DNA of 60,274 bases from contig CAXYVG010000007.1 in assembly GCA_964292325.1 (NCBI GenBank), forward strand, positions 1-60,274. Reading direction: 5' to 3'. The stretch is from CTSoil-075 sp964292325 (GTDB lineage Bacteria > Bacillota > Negativicutes > DSM-13327). Below are positions 9,312 to 16,303 of the stretch, in pieces. Each line of letters begins with the position of its first letter. The first letter of the stretch is position 1. Below the pieces are notes generated by a model. It ran no database searches and had not been told where the DNA came from. It saw only the letters and a list, made by a program, of their open reading frames with translations. The position numbers and the translations under genes were made by a program.

Positions 9312-10202
9312 TTAATTTTCAGGAGCAACTGCTACCACATTCTTTTTAATATCTCGATGATCCAAATTTACTTTATAGCCCTTTTTTTTCAAACCTTCAT
9401 AAATCTTTCCAGCTATAAATACAGAACGATGCATACCACCCGTACAACCAATGGCAATAATTAACTGACTTTTACCCTCTTTAATATAATTGGGAACTAG
9501 AAAATCTACAAAATCTTTCACTTTCTCCATAAATTGCTGCGTAATCGGCCATTTCCAAATATATTCCCCTACCTCAAATACAGCCCCACTTTTACGGCGC
9601 AATGACTCGACATAATAAGGGTTTGGTAAAAAGCGTACATCAAACACCATATCTGCATCTAACGGAATACCATATTTGAAACCAAAAGATACCACCGTAA
9701 TATTCATCCGCTGATATTCATGTTCACTGGTAAATAAGGCTGTAATTTTTTCTCGCAAATCAGCCGTCGATAATTCAGAGGTATCAATAATATGAGTAGC
9801 TCTTCCGCGCACCTGATCGACGCGTTCGCGCTCACGCATAATTCCCTCACTAATACGACCATGAGGTGCCATCGGATGTCGCCTTCTGGTTTCTTTGTAC
9901 CTTCGAATTAAAGTTTCATCCGAAGCCTCTAAGAAAAGCATTTCGTAGCGGTGTCCTTGCTTTTCTAGTTCTTCTAGATTTTGTACTAACGTATCAAAAA
10001 ATTCTCGCCCCCGAATATCTACTACTAGACCAATTTTATTGACTCGCCCAGCTGACTGCAAACATAATTCGGCAAATTTAGGAATCAGCATCGGCGGTAA
10101 ATTATCAACACAAAAATATCCTAAGTCTTCCATAGCACGAACTACCTGTGTTTTCCCCGCGCCAGACATGCCTGTAATAATCACTAAACGGATATCTTCC
10201 AT
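9312..10202 (-). CDS. rapZ: RapZ/YvcJ P-loop nucleotide-binding protein
   Basis: 296 residues from ATG 10202, chosen because GGAGG lies just before it; the ATG at 10217 overlaps that site. Walker A is GMSGAGKT close to the N-terminus. The C-terminal half has the family signature GCTGGMHRSVFI and ends with DHRDI. E. coli RapZ is an RNase E adaptor in glmZ decay; in B. subtilis YvcJ is a GTPase of less certain role. It sits second in the PHP-rapZ-yvcK-whiA operon. Confidence 0.95.
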   Translation of the reverse strand: MEDIRLVIITGMSGAGKTQVVRAMEDLGYFCVDNLPPMLIPKFAELCLQSAGRVNKIGLVVDIRGREFFDTLVQNLEELEKQGHRYEMLFLEASDETLIRRYKETRRRHPMAPHGRISEGIMRERERVDQVRGRATHIIDTSELSTADLREKITALFTSEHEYQRMNITVVSFGFKYGIPLDADMVFDVRFLPNPYYVESLRRKSGAVFEVGEYIWKWPITQQFMEKVKDFVDFLVPNYIKEGKSQLIIAIGCTGGMHRSVFIAGKIYEGLKKKGYKVNLDHRDIKKNVVAVAPEN

Positions 10203-10227
10203 GTTATTAGCCTCCATTTATCATCTA

Positions 10228-10959
10228 TTATTTACTACGATGCCGTCGATTCGACCGTCTTGCTAAGTGATCGGTAATACCTTTGATTGTTGTATTCATT
10301 ACAAAACTCGGAGCGATCTGATACTGTTCAAGTAATGCAAGTGCTTCGGTAAAATCACCAATGGCTAGAGAAAAATGACTATCCGTCCCCACCATGATTT
10401 TAGCCCCGTATTCTTTTGCTAGACCAAGAATTTTTTCACAATATGGTCTACTACCTACACGCGATAATTTGAGTGAGCTGTTATTGATTTCAAGTGCTAC
10501 ATCATAGGTAACTGCTGCTTGTACAACCGCCTCAGCATCAATCAAAAAATCCGGGTTACCAGGATGTACAATCACATCTACCCATGGATTTTTTATAGCA
10601 TTGATCATCATTTTCGTATTCTCTTCTATTGAACCAAATGGCGAACAAACATTATGCAAGCCAGCTAGTACAATATCCAATAACGCCAAACGTTCTGCCG
10701 GCAAATCTAATGTTCCTTCTCGGTCAATTATATTCGCTTCCACACCTTTTAATATACGCACACCAAACAATTCCTTAGGCAGGACCTTTAAATTACCAAA
10801 ATAATAGGAATGAGGTGCCCCAGGCATCGCTGGCCCATGGTCCGTAATCGCAATCATTTCAAGTCCCTTATCAGCTGCCGCTCGAGCATTTTCAAGCACT
10901 GTACTATAGGCATGACCGCTAGATATCGTATGAGTATGTAAATCAGCAACAAATTTCAT
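10228..10959 (-). CDS. PHP-domain metal-dependent phosphoesterase (YcdX-like)
   Basis: 243 residues from ATG 10959, which follows GGGGGAGACGGTAGG. Metal-binding residues of the PHP fold are visible: DLHTHT at the very N-terminus, TDHGP, the glutamate in GVEANI, VHPGNPD and the C-terminal GTDSH. It likely hydrolyses a phosphate ester in the cytoplasm; substrate unknown. First gene of the rapZ-yvcK-whiA operon, 25 bases before rapZ. Confidence 0.9.
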   Translation of the reverse strand: MKFVADLHTHTISSGHAYSTVLENARAAADKGLEMIAITDHGPAMPGAPHSYYFGNLKVLPKELFGVRILKGVEANIIDREGTLDLPAERLALLDIVLAGLHNVCSPFGSIEENTKMMINAIKNPWVDVIVHPGNPDFLIDAEAVVQAAVTYDVALEINNSSLKLSRVGSRPYCEKILGLAKEYGAKIMVGTDSHFSLAIGDFTEALALLEQYQIAPSFVMNTTIKGITDHLARRSNRRHRSK

Positions 10960-11055
10960 CCTACCGTCTCCCCCATTATTACCCATTCGTTTATTATTTA
11001 TTATAGGGTACTTTAAACCAAAAAGCAAAACACCTACTACTTTTTGTCTACTAAA

Positions 11056-11086
11056 AAGCTACCCCATTTTCTATCTGAGGTAGCTT
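11056..11086 (-). terminator. Terminator after HAD hydrolase gene
   Basis: An 8-bp stem (11056-11063 with 11079-11086). On the minus strand it is followed by TTTTTAG. It lies 14 bases after the HAD stop codon. Confidence 0.75.
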
Positions 11087-11099
11087 GTTATTTATCACA

Positions 11100-11897
11100 T
11101 TATCGTAATACGTATTTTTCAATCGCTTCCGCTACACCATGGGCATTATTATGTGCCGTTACAGCTTGCGCAATTCCTTTGACTCGTTCTGAGGCATTGC
11201 CCATCGCTACACCAAAACCCGCATATTCAATCATTGGATAATCATTATTAGAATCTCCAATCGCCATAACCTCCTCTTGCTTAATCTGTAATCGATCAGC
11301 AAGAAATGCCAAGGCATGCCCTTTGGTAACCTCAGGGTGTGTTAACTCTAAATAAATATCTTTAGAGGTCGTTACAAATACTTCTCTGCCAAACTCTTCT
11401 TTTACAACTTTTTGAATTTCTAATATTTTCTCCGGTTTAGCTAAACATAATAATTTATTCGGTTCATGTTTCATAGAATAAAATTTTTCACCAATAGCAA
11501 TTGCTTCAATGCCGGTTAATTTCTCATAATATTTAGCTTCCTCACAACATTCAACTATGTATAATTGATCATTTAAATAAGATTGCAAATACCAACCCCG
11601 CTTACGAAAGAAATCCACGATTCTACCAGCTACATCAGATGGAATCACCTGTTGAAATATAATTTCTTTTGAGACAGGACAACGAATCATACCACCATTA
11701 TAAGTAATAATAGGAACTTGTATATTTAGTTTATTGGCATATGTTACAGCAGAGGCAAACATTCTGCCTGTAGCAATTGTCACGATCACGCCTTGCTCCT
11801 GCGCTTTACGAATGGCTTCGCATGTTCGCGGGGATACCTGTAAAGTCCCATCTAATAATGTATCATCCATATCGATTGCTATCAGTTTAATTGCCAT
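11100..11897 (-). CDS. Cof-type HAD-IIB sugar-phosphate phosphatase
   Basis: 265 residues from ATG 11897 (GGAGG 8 bases upstream). HAD motif I is DMDDTLL at residues 9-15 of this start, motif II is TIATGR, and motifs III/IV are KGHALAFL and GDSNNDYPM. These hydrolases act on phosphorylated sugars or flavin/PLP phosphates; specificity cannot be read from sequence. It overlaps or abuts the small membrane-protein gene upstream, so the two are probably cotranscribed. Confidence 0.92.
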   Translation of the reverse strand: MAIKLIAIDMDDTLLDGTLQVSPRTCEAIRKAQEQGVIVTIATGRMFASAVTYANKLNIQVPIITYNGGMIRCPVSKEIIFQQVIPSDVAGRIVDFFRKRGWYLQSYLNDQLYIVECCEEAKYYEKLTGIEAIAIGEKFYSMKHEPNKLLCLAKPEKILEIQKVVKEEFGREVFVTTSKDIYLELTHPEVTKGHALAFLADRLQIKQEEVMAIGDSNNDYPMIEYAGFGVAMGNASERVKGIAQAVTAHNNAHGVAEAIEKYVLR

Positions 11898-11923
11898 GAA
11901 CGAACCTCCAACTTTAATTTCCA

Positions 11924-12268
11924 TCAACGATCCTGAATGACTTTTGATAATGTAAAACTACAAAGTGTCATTAAACAAACACTAACAATAGGGGCTATCA
12001 TACTATCAATTTGAAAACCTGGTAAGGTTTTGATAATCATAATGGGTACCAAAATATTCATAACGAACGTCAGTCCACCTAAGTTCAACCAATTCAGTGG
12101 CCTCGCTGTGAAAGTTAGCAATGGCCTGACAGCAGCATTGACAATACCAACAATCGCCACTCCGAGCAATGTACCACCCAGTGTATCAACAAAAATCCCT
12201 GGCAACTCTACAACAAGCACAAATAATAAAATTGCATTCATAATAATACGTAGTAAAAAGCCACACAC
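11924..12268 (-). CDS. Small membrane protein, YvlD / phage-holin-4-like family
   Basis: 114 residues with four hydrophobic segments and the family-typical NAAVRPLLTF...PLNWLNLGGLTFVMN stretch. Start is GTG 12268 with AAAGGAGG 9 bases upstream. Despite the holin-superfamily label, chromosomal copies like this are ordinary inner-membrane proteins of unknown role. A promoter and the HAD gene flank it. Confidence 0.85.
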   Translation of the reverse strand: MCGFLLRIIMNAILLFVLVVELPGIFVDTLGGTLLGVAIVGIVNAAVRPLLTFTARPLNWLNLGGLTFVMNILVPIMIIKTLPGFQIDSMIAPIVSVCLMTLCSFTLSKVIQDR

Positions 12269-12306
12269 GCCACTTGGCCTCCTTTAGGATTTAATCGCTA
12301 ACTATT

Positions 12307-12336
12307 ATTATATCCTGTTGGACAATTTATTGACAA
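12307..12336 (-). promoter_or_regulatory. Promoter for the small membrane-protein/HAD pair
   Basis: Minus strand TTGTCA (12336-12331), 18-base spacer, TATAAT (12312-12307), about 40 bases before the GTG start. Confidence 0.7.
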
Positions 12337-12352
12337 GATTTTTTTACAAAAT

Positions 12353-12394
12353 AAAAAAAATACCAAGCTCCATATTTCATGGATAACTTGGTAT
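12353..12394 (-). terminator. Terminator of the mdh transcript
   Basis: An 8-bp stem ATACCAAG/CTTGGTAT (12360-12367 with 12387-12394), followed on the minus strand by a run of eight T (12360-12353). Confidence 0.8.
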
Positions 12395-12420
12395 TTCATA
12401 CTACATATAACATATTCTAC

Positions 12421-12492
12421 ATGGCAATCGTCGTGGGTGTGGTATAATACCCCATCCACGACAGACTAACAATATAACTGTCATTTTTTTAG
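12421..12492. repeat. Interspersed palindromic element, copy A
   Basis: Begins ATGGCAATCGTCGTGG and ends CCACGACAGACTAACA...CTGTCATTTTTTT. The arms CGTGG/CCACG close a hairpin whose inner part contains GGTAT/ATACC. The same flanks recur at 38841 around a different, longer hairpin. Read on plus, GACAG/CTGTC plus seven T forms a terminator-like end. It lies in the gap between the mdh stop and the mdh terminator. Confidence 0.65.
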
Positions 12493-12532
12493 CGAGTTAT
12501 ATCTATGTATTTCTATCACTGATATAGTTGTT

Positions 12533-13471
12533 TTATACTAATTTCATATCTACCAATACTTGGTTCATCTTACGAACTGCATCGGCACTCTTATTGAATT
12601 TAGCTTGTTCTTCATCATTTAATTTGTATTCAACAATTTTTTCGCAACCATTTTTACCGATTACAACTGGAACACCAATACAGATATCTTTTTGTCCATA
12701 CTCGCCATCTAAAGCTACACAGCAAGGATAGATTTTCTTCTCATCACGAACAATAGATTCAACCAATAATGCACCAGCAGCACCAGGAGCATACCAAGCG
12801 GAAGTACCAAGAAGACCTGTTAATGTAGCACCGCCTACCATAGTATCAGCAGCTACTTTTTCTAATGTTGCTGCATCTAACAACTCAGAAGCAGGAATTC
12901 CCATGTATGTTGCAAAACGAGTTAAAGGAATCATTGTAGTATCACCATGACCACCAATCACTACGCCTTGTAAATCAGTAGCAGGACAACCAATTGCTTG
13001 GCTCAAATAGCATTTGAAACGGGAACTATCCAAGATACCGCCCATACCAATAATACGGTTTTTAGTAACGCCGCTTGCTTTTAATGCAAGATAAGTCATA
13101 GTATCCATTGGATTACTGATAATTACAAAAATAGCATCTGGGGAATATTTTAGAATGCTATCCACTACATTTTTTACGATACCTGCATTTGTACCAATTA
13201 GATCTTCACGACTCATACCAGGTTTACGAGGTATGCCCGAAGTGATAACTACTACACTAGAACCAGCAGTTTTGCTATAATCATTCGTACTACCAATCAC
13301 TCTAGTATCAAATCCAAGCAATGCAGAAGTTTGCATCATATCTAATGATTTACCTTCAGATACCCCTTCTTTGATGTCCAATAATACCAATTCACTTGCT
13401 AATTCCCTTTGTGCAATTACATTAGCACAAGTTGCACCTACATTACCAGCACCAACAATTGTAATTTTCAT
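12533..13471 (-). CDS. mdh: Malate dehydrogenase (LDH-like type)
   Basis: 312 residues. NAD-binding GAGNVGATCA near the N-terminus, GIPRKPGMSREDL (the arginine pair typical of malate rather than lactate specificity), ISNPMDTMTYL, and the catalytic histidine in GGHGDTTMIPL. It interconverts malate and oxaloacetate with NAD, likely in the reductive (fumarate/propionate) branch in an anaerobe. Monocistronic: own promoter upstream and own terminator at 12353-12394. AGGAGG is 11 bases before the ATG. Confidence 0.95.
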   Translation of the reverse strand: MKITIVGAGNVGATCANVIAQRELASELVLLDIKEGVSEGKSLDMMQTSALLGFDTRVIGSTNDYSKTAGSSVVVITSGIPRKPGMSREDLIGTNAGIVKNVVDSILKYSPDAIFVIISNPMDTMTYLALKASGVTKNRIIGMGGILDSSRFKCYLSQAIGCPATDLQGVVIGGHGDTTMIPLTRFATYMGIPASELLDAATLEKVAADTMVGGATLTGLLGTSAWYAPGAAGALLVESIVRDEKKIYPCCVALDGEYGQKDICIGVPVVIGKNGCEKIVEYKLNDEEQAKFNKSADAVRKMNQVLVDMKLV

Positions 13472-13538
13472 TCTGACATAATCCTCCTAAAAATTTTCTA
13501 TACTGTTATACTTAAATAATATACTAACTCTATTTCCA

Positions 13539-13572
13539 ATTATAACTCTGTTGTCCTACTTTTGTACAGAGT
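13539..13572 (-). promoter_or_regulatory. mdh promoter with overlapping inverted repeat
   Basis: Minus strand -10 TATAAT at 13544-13539, with a weak -35 TGTACA 18 bases away. A perfect 7-bp inverted repeat ACTCTGT...ACAGAGT (13545-13551, 13566-13572) spans the spacer and -35, a plausible operator. Confidence 0.55.
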
Positions 13573-13687
13573 ATAAGTGAAAGATATTACATACTTTTTT
13601 TAAAATAATGTGTATTTTCTCAAAATAGTTTCTCTATATGTCAATTTGTTTATATGTCCCATTCCAGCCATCTATATTAGATGCAAA

Positions 13688-13718
13688 AAAGCCCTTCTAC
13701 ATAAAGTAGAAGGGCTTT
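13688..13718 (-). terminator. Terminator after zinc-ribbon gene 1
   Basis: A 13-bp perfect stem (13688-13700 with 13706-13718) and a 5-base loop, followed on the minus strand by TTTTTT. Confidence 0.9.
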
Positions 13719-13732
13719 ATCATAGCTATGTA

Positions 13733-14041
13733 TTAACGACCGCTATTTTTGCTGAAGCAATCGCGGCAATATACTGGACGATCGCTGCTTGGACGGAAAG
13801 GTACTTGTGTTTCAACGCCGCAAGCTGCACAAGTTACATCATGCATTTCGCGTTGTGGACGAGCGCCACCATGGCTGAAACCGCTACCACCATTGTTTCT
13901 TTGTTTACGAGCTGCACGGCATTGTGGGCAACGGCCAGGCTCGTTAGTGAACCCCTTCTCGCTATAAAACTCTTGCTCGGAAGCTGAAAATACGAATTCT
14001 ACGCCACACTCGCGGCATGTTAAAGTCTTGTCTTCAAACAT
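13733..14041 (-). CDS. Zinc-ribbon protein, zf-trcl + CxxC-x17-CxxC type (paralogue 1)
   Basis: 102 residues from ATG 14041 (GAGGGGGAT 9 bases upstream). The N-terminal half has CRECGVEF ... CPQCRAARK, a probable zinc ribbon. The C-terminal half has CAACG(17 residues)CRDCF, the CxxC-x17-CxxC motif, joined by a Gly/Arg/Gln-rich linker (RKQRNNGGSGFSHGGARPQ) that could bind RNA. Function unknown in the family. A second copy lies at 42489-42779; both have long leaders. Own promoter and terminator. Confidence 0.88.
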   Translation of the reverse strand: MFEDKTLTCRECGVEFVFSASEQEFYSEKGFTNEPGRCPQCRAARKQRNNGGSGFSHGGARPQREMHDVTCAACGVETQVPFRPSSDRPVYCRDCFSKNSGR

Positions 14042-14186
14042 TATAATAATCCCCCTCAAATTTTTTGCCCAGCATGGTTTATGGGATCACTACTGTCCTT
14101 ACCAAAAAGCTACTTGAGAAGGATTGATAATTGAATCTCACTAGACCGATTTACTTGGGCTCAACTCTTAGTATACTATTTATTTA
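14042..14186 (-). promoter_or_regulatory. Promoter and ~130-nt leader of zinc-ribbon gene 1
   Basis: Minus strand TATACT at about 14175-14170 with TTTACT 16 bases upstream. The leader that follows begins AAGAGTTGAGCCCA and can close with TGCTGGGC near its 3' end (GCCCA/TGGGC). It contains GAGATT/AATC..TCTC, a hairpin, and CAGTAGTGA, a string also present in the leader of the paralogue at 42.8 kb. Roles are not known. Confidence 0.45.
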
Positions 14187-14259
14187 CTAAAAGTAAAGTT
14201 TTTTTTATTAAATAAATTACTTTTCTGTAAATTTAGATTTTTTTTGAAACAATAAAATT

Positions 14260-14285
14260 GCATAGAAATCATACGATTGCATATG
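14260..14285 (+). promoter_or_regulatory. Possible sporulation-sigma promoter
   Basis: GCATA (14260-14264), 15 bases, CATATG (14280-14285). The -35 fits sigma-G/F type promoters well; the -10 fits only partly. It precedes the spore-coat-like gene by about 50 bases. Weak call. Confidence 0.25.
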
Positions 14286-14333
14286 CTATCTACCATTAAC
14301 CAAACTATATTTTTACACACAGGAGGCTATATC

Positions 14334-14873
14334 ATGACAATGCTTGACAAAGTGAGTTCCGAAACACGTAATATCTTCAACATGTTTTTTGACAAAGAAC
14401 CTCTGAATTATCTAGAAGCCGCTGGTTTGTACGGAATCATCGCCCAAGGTCGCTATAACATTGTTTCACTTGAGATCCTTTATAATCATGCCCACGATCA
14501 GGATTTAAAAGCATTAATTAAGGAAGCAATCGACAAACATACCAAAAATCTGATTGAACACTCCGAAAAATTACTAAGTGAAAGTGGCGGTACCTTACCA
14601 ACCTTATCCTTTCGGCAACGCACCTTACACCGTCAACCATTAGATATTCCACCCGACGCTTGTCTAACAGATCCTGAAATCGCCATTGCAATTGGTAGTA
14701 TGGCCAAAGCTGCGCAAATGGCATTGTTGGCTACATTACATCAATCTTATCAACTAGAAGTAGCCATGATGTATCGCGAGATGCTGGATGTTGGATTAGA
14801 TTGGGATTACCGGTTATTGCAATTGATGCTCAACCGCGGTTGGTTACCTAGATTAGCCAAAATAGAGCATTAA
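14334..14873 (+). CDS. Ferritin-like helical protein, probably DUF3231/spore-coat (CotF-like)
   Basis: 179 residues from ATG 14334 (AGGAGG 8 bases upstream). All-helical. Two halves each resemble ferritin-like coat proteins: LNYLEAAGLYGIIAQGRYNIVSLEILYNHA and DPEIAIAIGSMAKAAQMALLATLHQS. In spore formers such proteins are coat-associated; the metal-binding residues of real ferritins are not evident. One of few plus-strand genes, monocistronic with a terminator. The family assignment is by resemblance only. Confidence 0.65.
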   Translation: MTMLDKVSSETRNIFNMFFDKEPLNYLEAAGLYGIIAQGRYNIVSLEILYNHAHDQDLKALIKEAIDKHTKNLIEHSEKLLSESGGTLPTLSFRQRTLHRQPLDIPPDACLTDPEIAIAIGSMAKAAQMALLATLHQSYQLEVAMMYREMLDVGLDWDYRLLQLMLNRGWLPRLAKIEH

Positions 14874-14878
14874 AAGTT

Positions 14879-14910
14879 AAAAGCCTTCCATATATAAGTG
14901 GAAGGCTTTT
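14879..14910. terminator. Bidirectional terminator between DUF3231-like gene and rubredoxin
   Basis: A 12-bp perfect stem AAAAGCCTTCCA/TGGAAGGCTTTT (14879-14890 with 14899-14910) between two convergent genes. The A/T ends give a short U-tract on both strands. Confidence 0.85.
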
Positions 14911-14917
14911 AATATGA

Positions 14918-15079
14918 CTATTCTTGTTTTTCAAACTGATCTTTACTCACTTGGCATAGAGGACAAACCCAGTCTTCAGGAATATCTGCAAATTTAGTAC
15001 CAGGAGCAATACCACTATCTGGATCACCAATTTCTTCATCATACACATAGCCACAAACTGTACAAACCCATTTCTCCAT
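14918..15079 (-). CDS. Rubredoxin
   Basis: 53 residues, ATG 15079, SD AGGGAG. The protein has the two iron-binding loops, CTVCGY and CPLCQ, and the conserved YVYDEEIGDPDSGIAPGT and DIPEDWVCP segments. It binds one iron through four cysteines and carries single electrons in the cytoplasm, for example to peroxide or superoxide reductases in anaerobes. Stand-alone; no partner enzyme is adjacent. Confidence 0.97.
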   Translation of the reverse strand: MEKWVCTVCGYVYDEEIGDPDSGIAPGTKFADIPEDWVCPLCQVSKDQFEKQE

Positions 15080-15122
15080 TAATAATCACTCCCTATTTTG
15101 TAATTCAACTTAATACGCTTAT

Positions 15123-15150
15123 ATTTTACCATAATCATAAAAATTAGCAA
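15123..15150 (-). promoter_or_regulatory. Rubredoxin promoter
   Basis: Minus strand TTGCTA (15150-15145), 16-base spacer ending TGG, TAAAAT (15128-15123), i.e. an extended -10. Confidence 0.65.
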
Positions 15151-15186
15151 CTACTATTCATTATTAATCTATAATAAACAGCCTAT

Positions 15187-15226
15187 TTGACAATATATTT
15201 ATTTATTGTTATATTTTTATTGTCAA
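15187..15226 (+). promoter_or_regulatory. Exchanger promoter framed by a 9-bp inverted repeat
   Basis: TTGACA (15187-15192), 17-base spacer, TATATT (15210-15215): a near-consensus promoter. The -35 is the left arm of a perfect inverted repeat TTGACAATA/TATTGTCAA (15187-15195 with 15218-15226), whose right arm covers the probable start of transcription. This looks like a repressor operator. Confidence 0.75.
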
Positions 15227-15259
15227 AAGGGAATCATTAGTTTAATACTAGTATGATGA

Positions 15260-15296
15260 GACCTGTGGTGATTTCTCCATCATAGGTCTTATTTTT
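15260..15296 (+). terminator. Leader hairpin with U-tract (attenuator-like) before the exchanger
   Basis: An 11-bp stem (15260-15270 with 15278-15288, two G-U pairs) with a 7-base loop, followed by TTATTTTTA. It lies between the promoter and the ribosome site at 15302-15308, so it would stop transcription inside the leader unless opened. Confidence 0.65.
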
Positions 15297-15336
15297 ATGA
15301 AAGAGGAGTTGCGTTATTATCATTACTTATATCACA

Positions 15337-16302
15337 TTGATCGTCACTATTATTGTGATTTATTACAGCTGTGAGCTGTTTGTAAATGGAATCGAATGGG
15401 TCGGCAAGAAATTTAATATTTCCCAATGCGCCATTGGAACTGTATTAGCCGCTTTCGGCACCGCTCTGCCGGAAAGCATCGTAACTCTTGTCGCTGTGGC
15501 TTTTCATGCAACAAATGAGCAAAAAGATATTGGCATCGGTGCTGCCCTAGGTGGCCCTTTAGTACTTGGTACCCTTGCCTATGCCGTCGTCGGATTGTGC
15601 ATTATTACTTTTCGCAAGCGACGTGAACTAGGTACAGAAATTGATATTGATAGCAAAAAACTACGAAATGATCAATTATGGTTTTTATCCATTTTCATCT
15701 TCAAAGTATTACTTGGGCTTCTCGTGTTTAGTGGCAAAGCATTTACCGCTATCTTGTTCTTAATTGCCTATGCGTTCTATTTTTATAAGGAAATGCGCCA
15801 AGAATGTGATCTTAACGCTGAAGATTTAGAGCCATTAAAGTTTCAACCTCATAAAACCGATCCCACACTGTTTTGGGTTATGCTACAAACCATTTTCTCT
15901 CTGATCCTGATATCGGCAAGTTCTCATCTATTTGTAAAAAACTTAGAATTGATTAGTACGATATGGCATATATCGCCTCATGTTGTATCATTGCTCCTCA
16001 GTCCGGTAGCCACTGAACTACCAGAAATTTTAAATGCAGTGATCTGGGTTCGCCAAGGTAAAGAAAACCTAGCACTAGGAAATATTAGCGGCTCTATGAT
16101 GATACAAGCCACTGTACCAAGCGCCCTGGGCATATATTTTACACCTTGGTTATTTGATACTCCTCTAATGATTGCCGCAGTCGTAACTCTTATATCGATT
16201 ATTTATTTGCTGATCACGCTAAAACATGATAAATTATCGCCACATCGCTTATTATATGCTGCACTATTTTATGCATTATTTGCAGTGACTTTCTTTATCT
16301 GA
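15337..16302 (+). CDS. Sodium/calcium-exchanger-family (CaCA) membrane transporter
   Basis: About 321 residues with ten hydrophobic segments in two homologous halves. The alpha-repeat motifs are AAFGTALPESIVTLVAV and LLSPVATELPEILNAVIW; the acidic residue in each is the cation ligand. It probably exchanges Ca2+ or another cation for Na+/H+. The start is uncertain: TTG 15337 has no ribosome site, while AGAGGAG (15302-15308) is placed for a non-standard ATT at 15316 in the same frame. The only nearby ATG (15297) is out of frame. The gene converges on uvrC with a one-base gap. Confidence 0.85.
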   Translation: MIVTIIVIYYSCELFVNGIEWVGKKFNISQCAIGTVLAAFGTALPESIVTLVAVAFHATNEQKDIGIGAALGGPLVLGTLAYAVVGLCIITFRKRRELGTEIDIDSKKLRNDQLWFLSIFIFKVLLGLLVFSGKAFTAILFLIAYAFYFYKEMRQECDLNAEDLEPLKFQPHKTDPTLFWVMLQTIFSLILISASSHLFVKNLELISTIWHISPHVVSLLLSPVATELPEILNAVIWVRQGKENLALGNISGSMMIQATVPSALGIYFTPWLFDTPLMIAAVVTLISIIYLLITLKHDKLSPHRLLYAALFYALFAVTFFI

Positions 16303-16303
16303 T

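Noticed and set aside
11924..12268. Phage holin as evidence of a prophage
   Set aside because: The family includes ordinary chromosomal membrane proteins, and no other phage gene is near.
13610..13987. Plus-strand ORF of 125 codons opposite zinc-ribbon gene 1
   Set aside because: It runs through the terminator hairpin and is the mirror of a clear zinc-ribbon protein.
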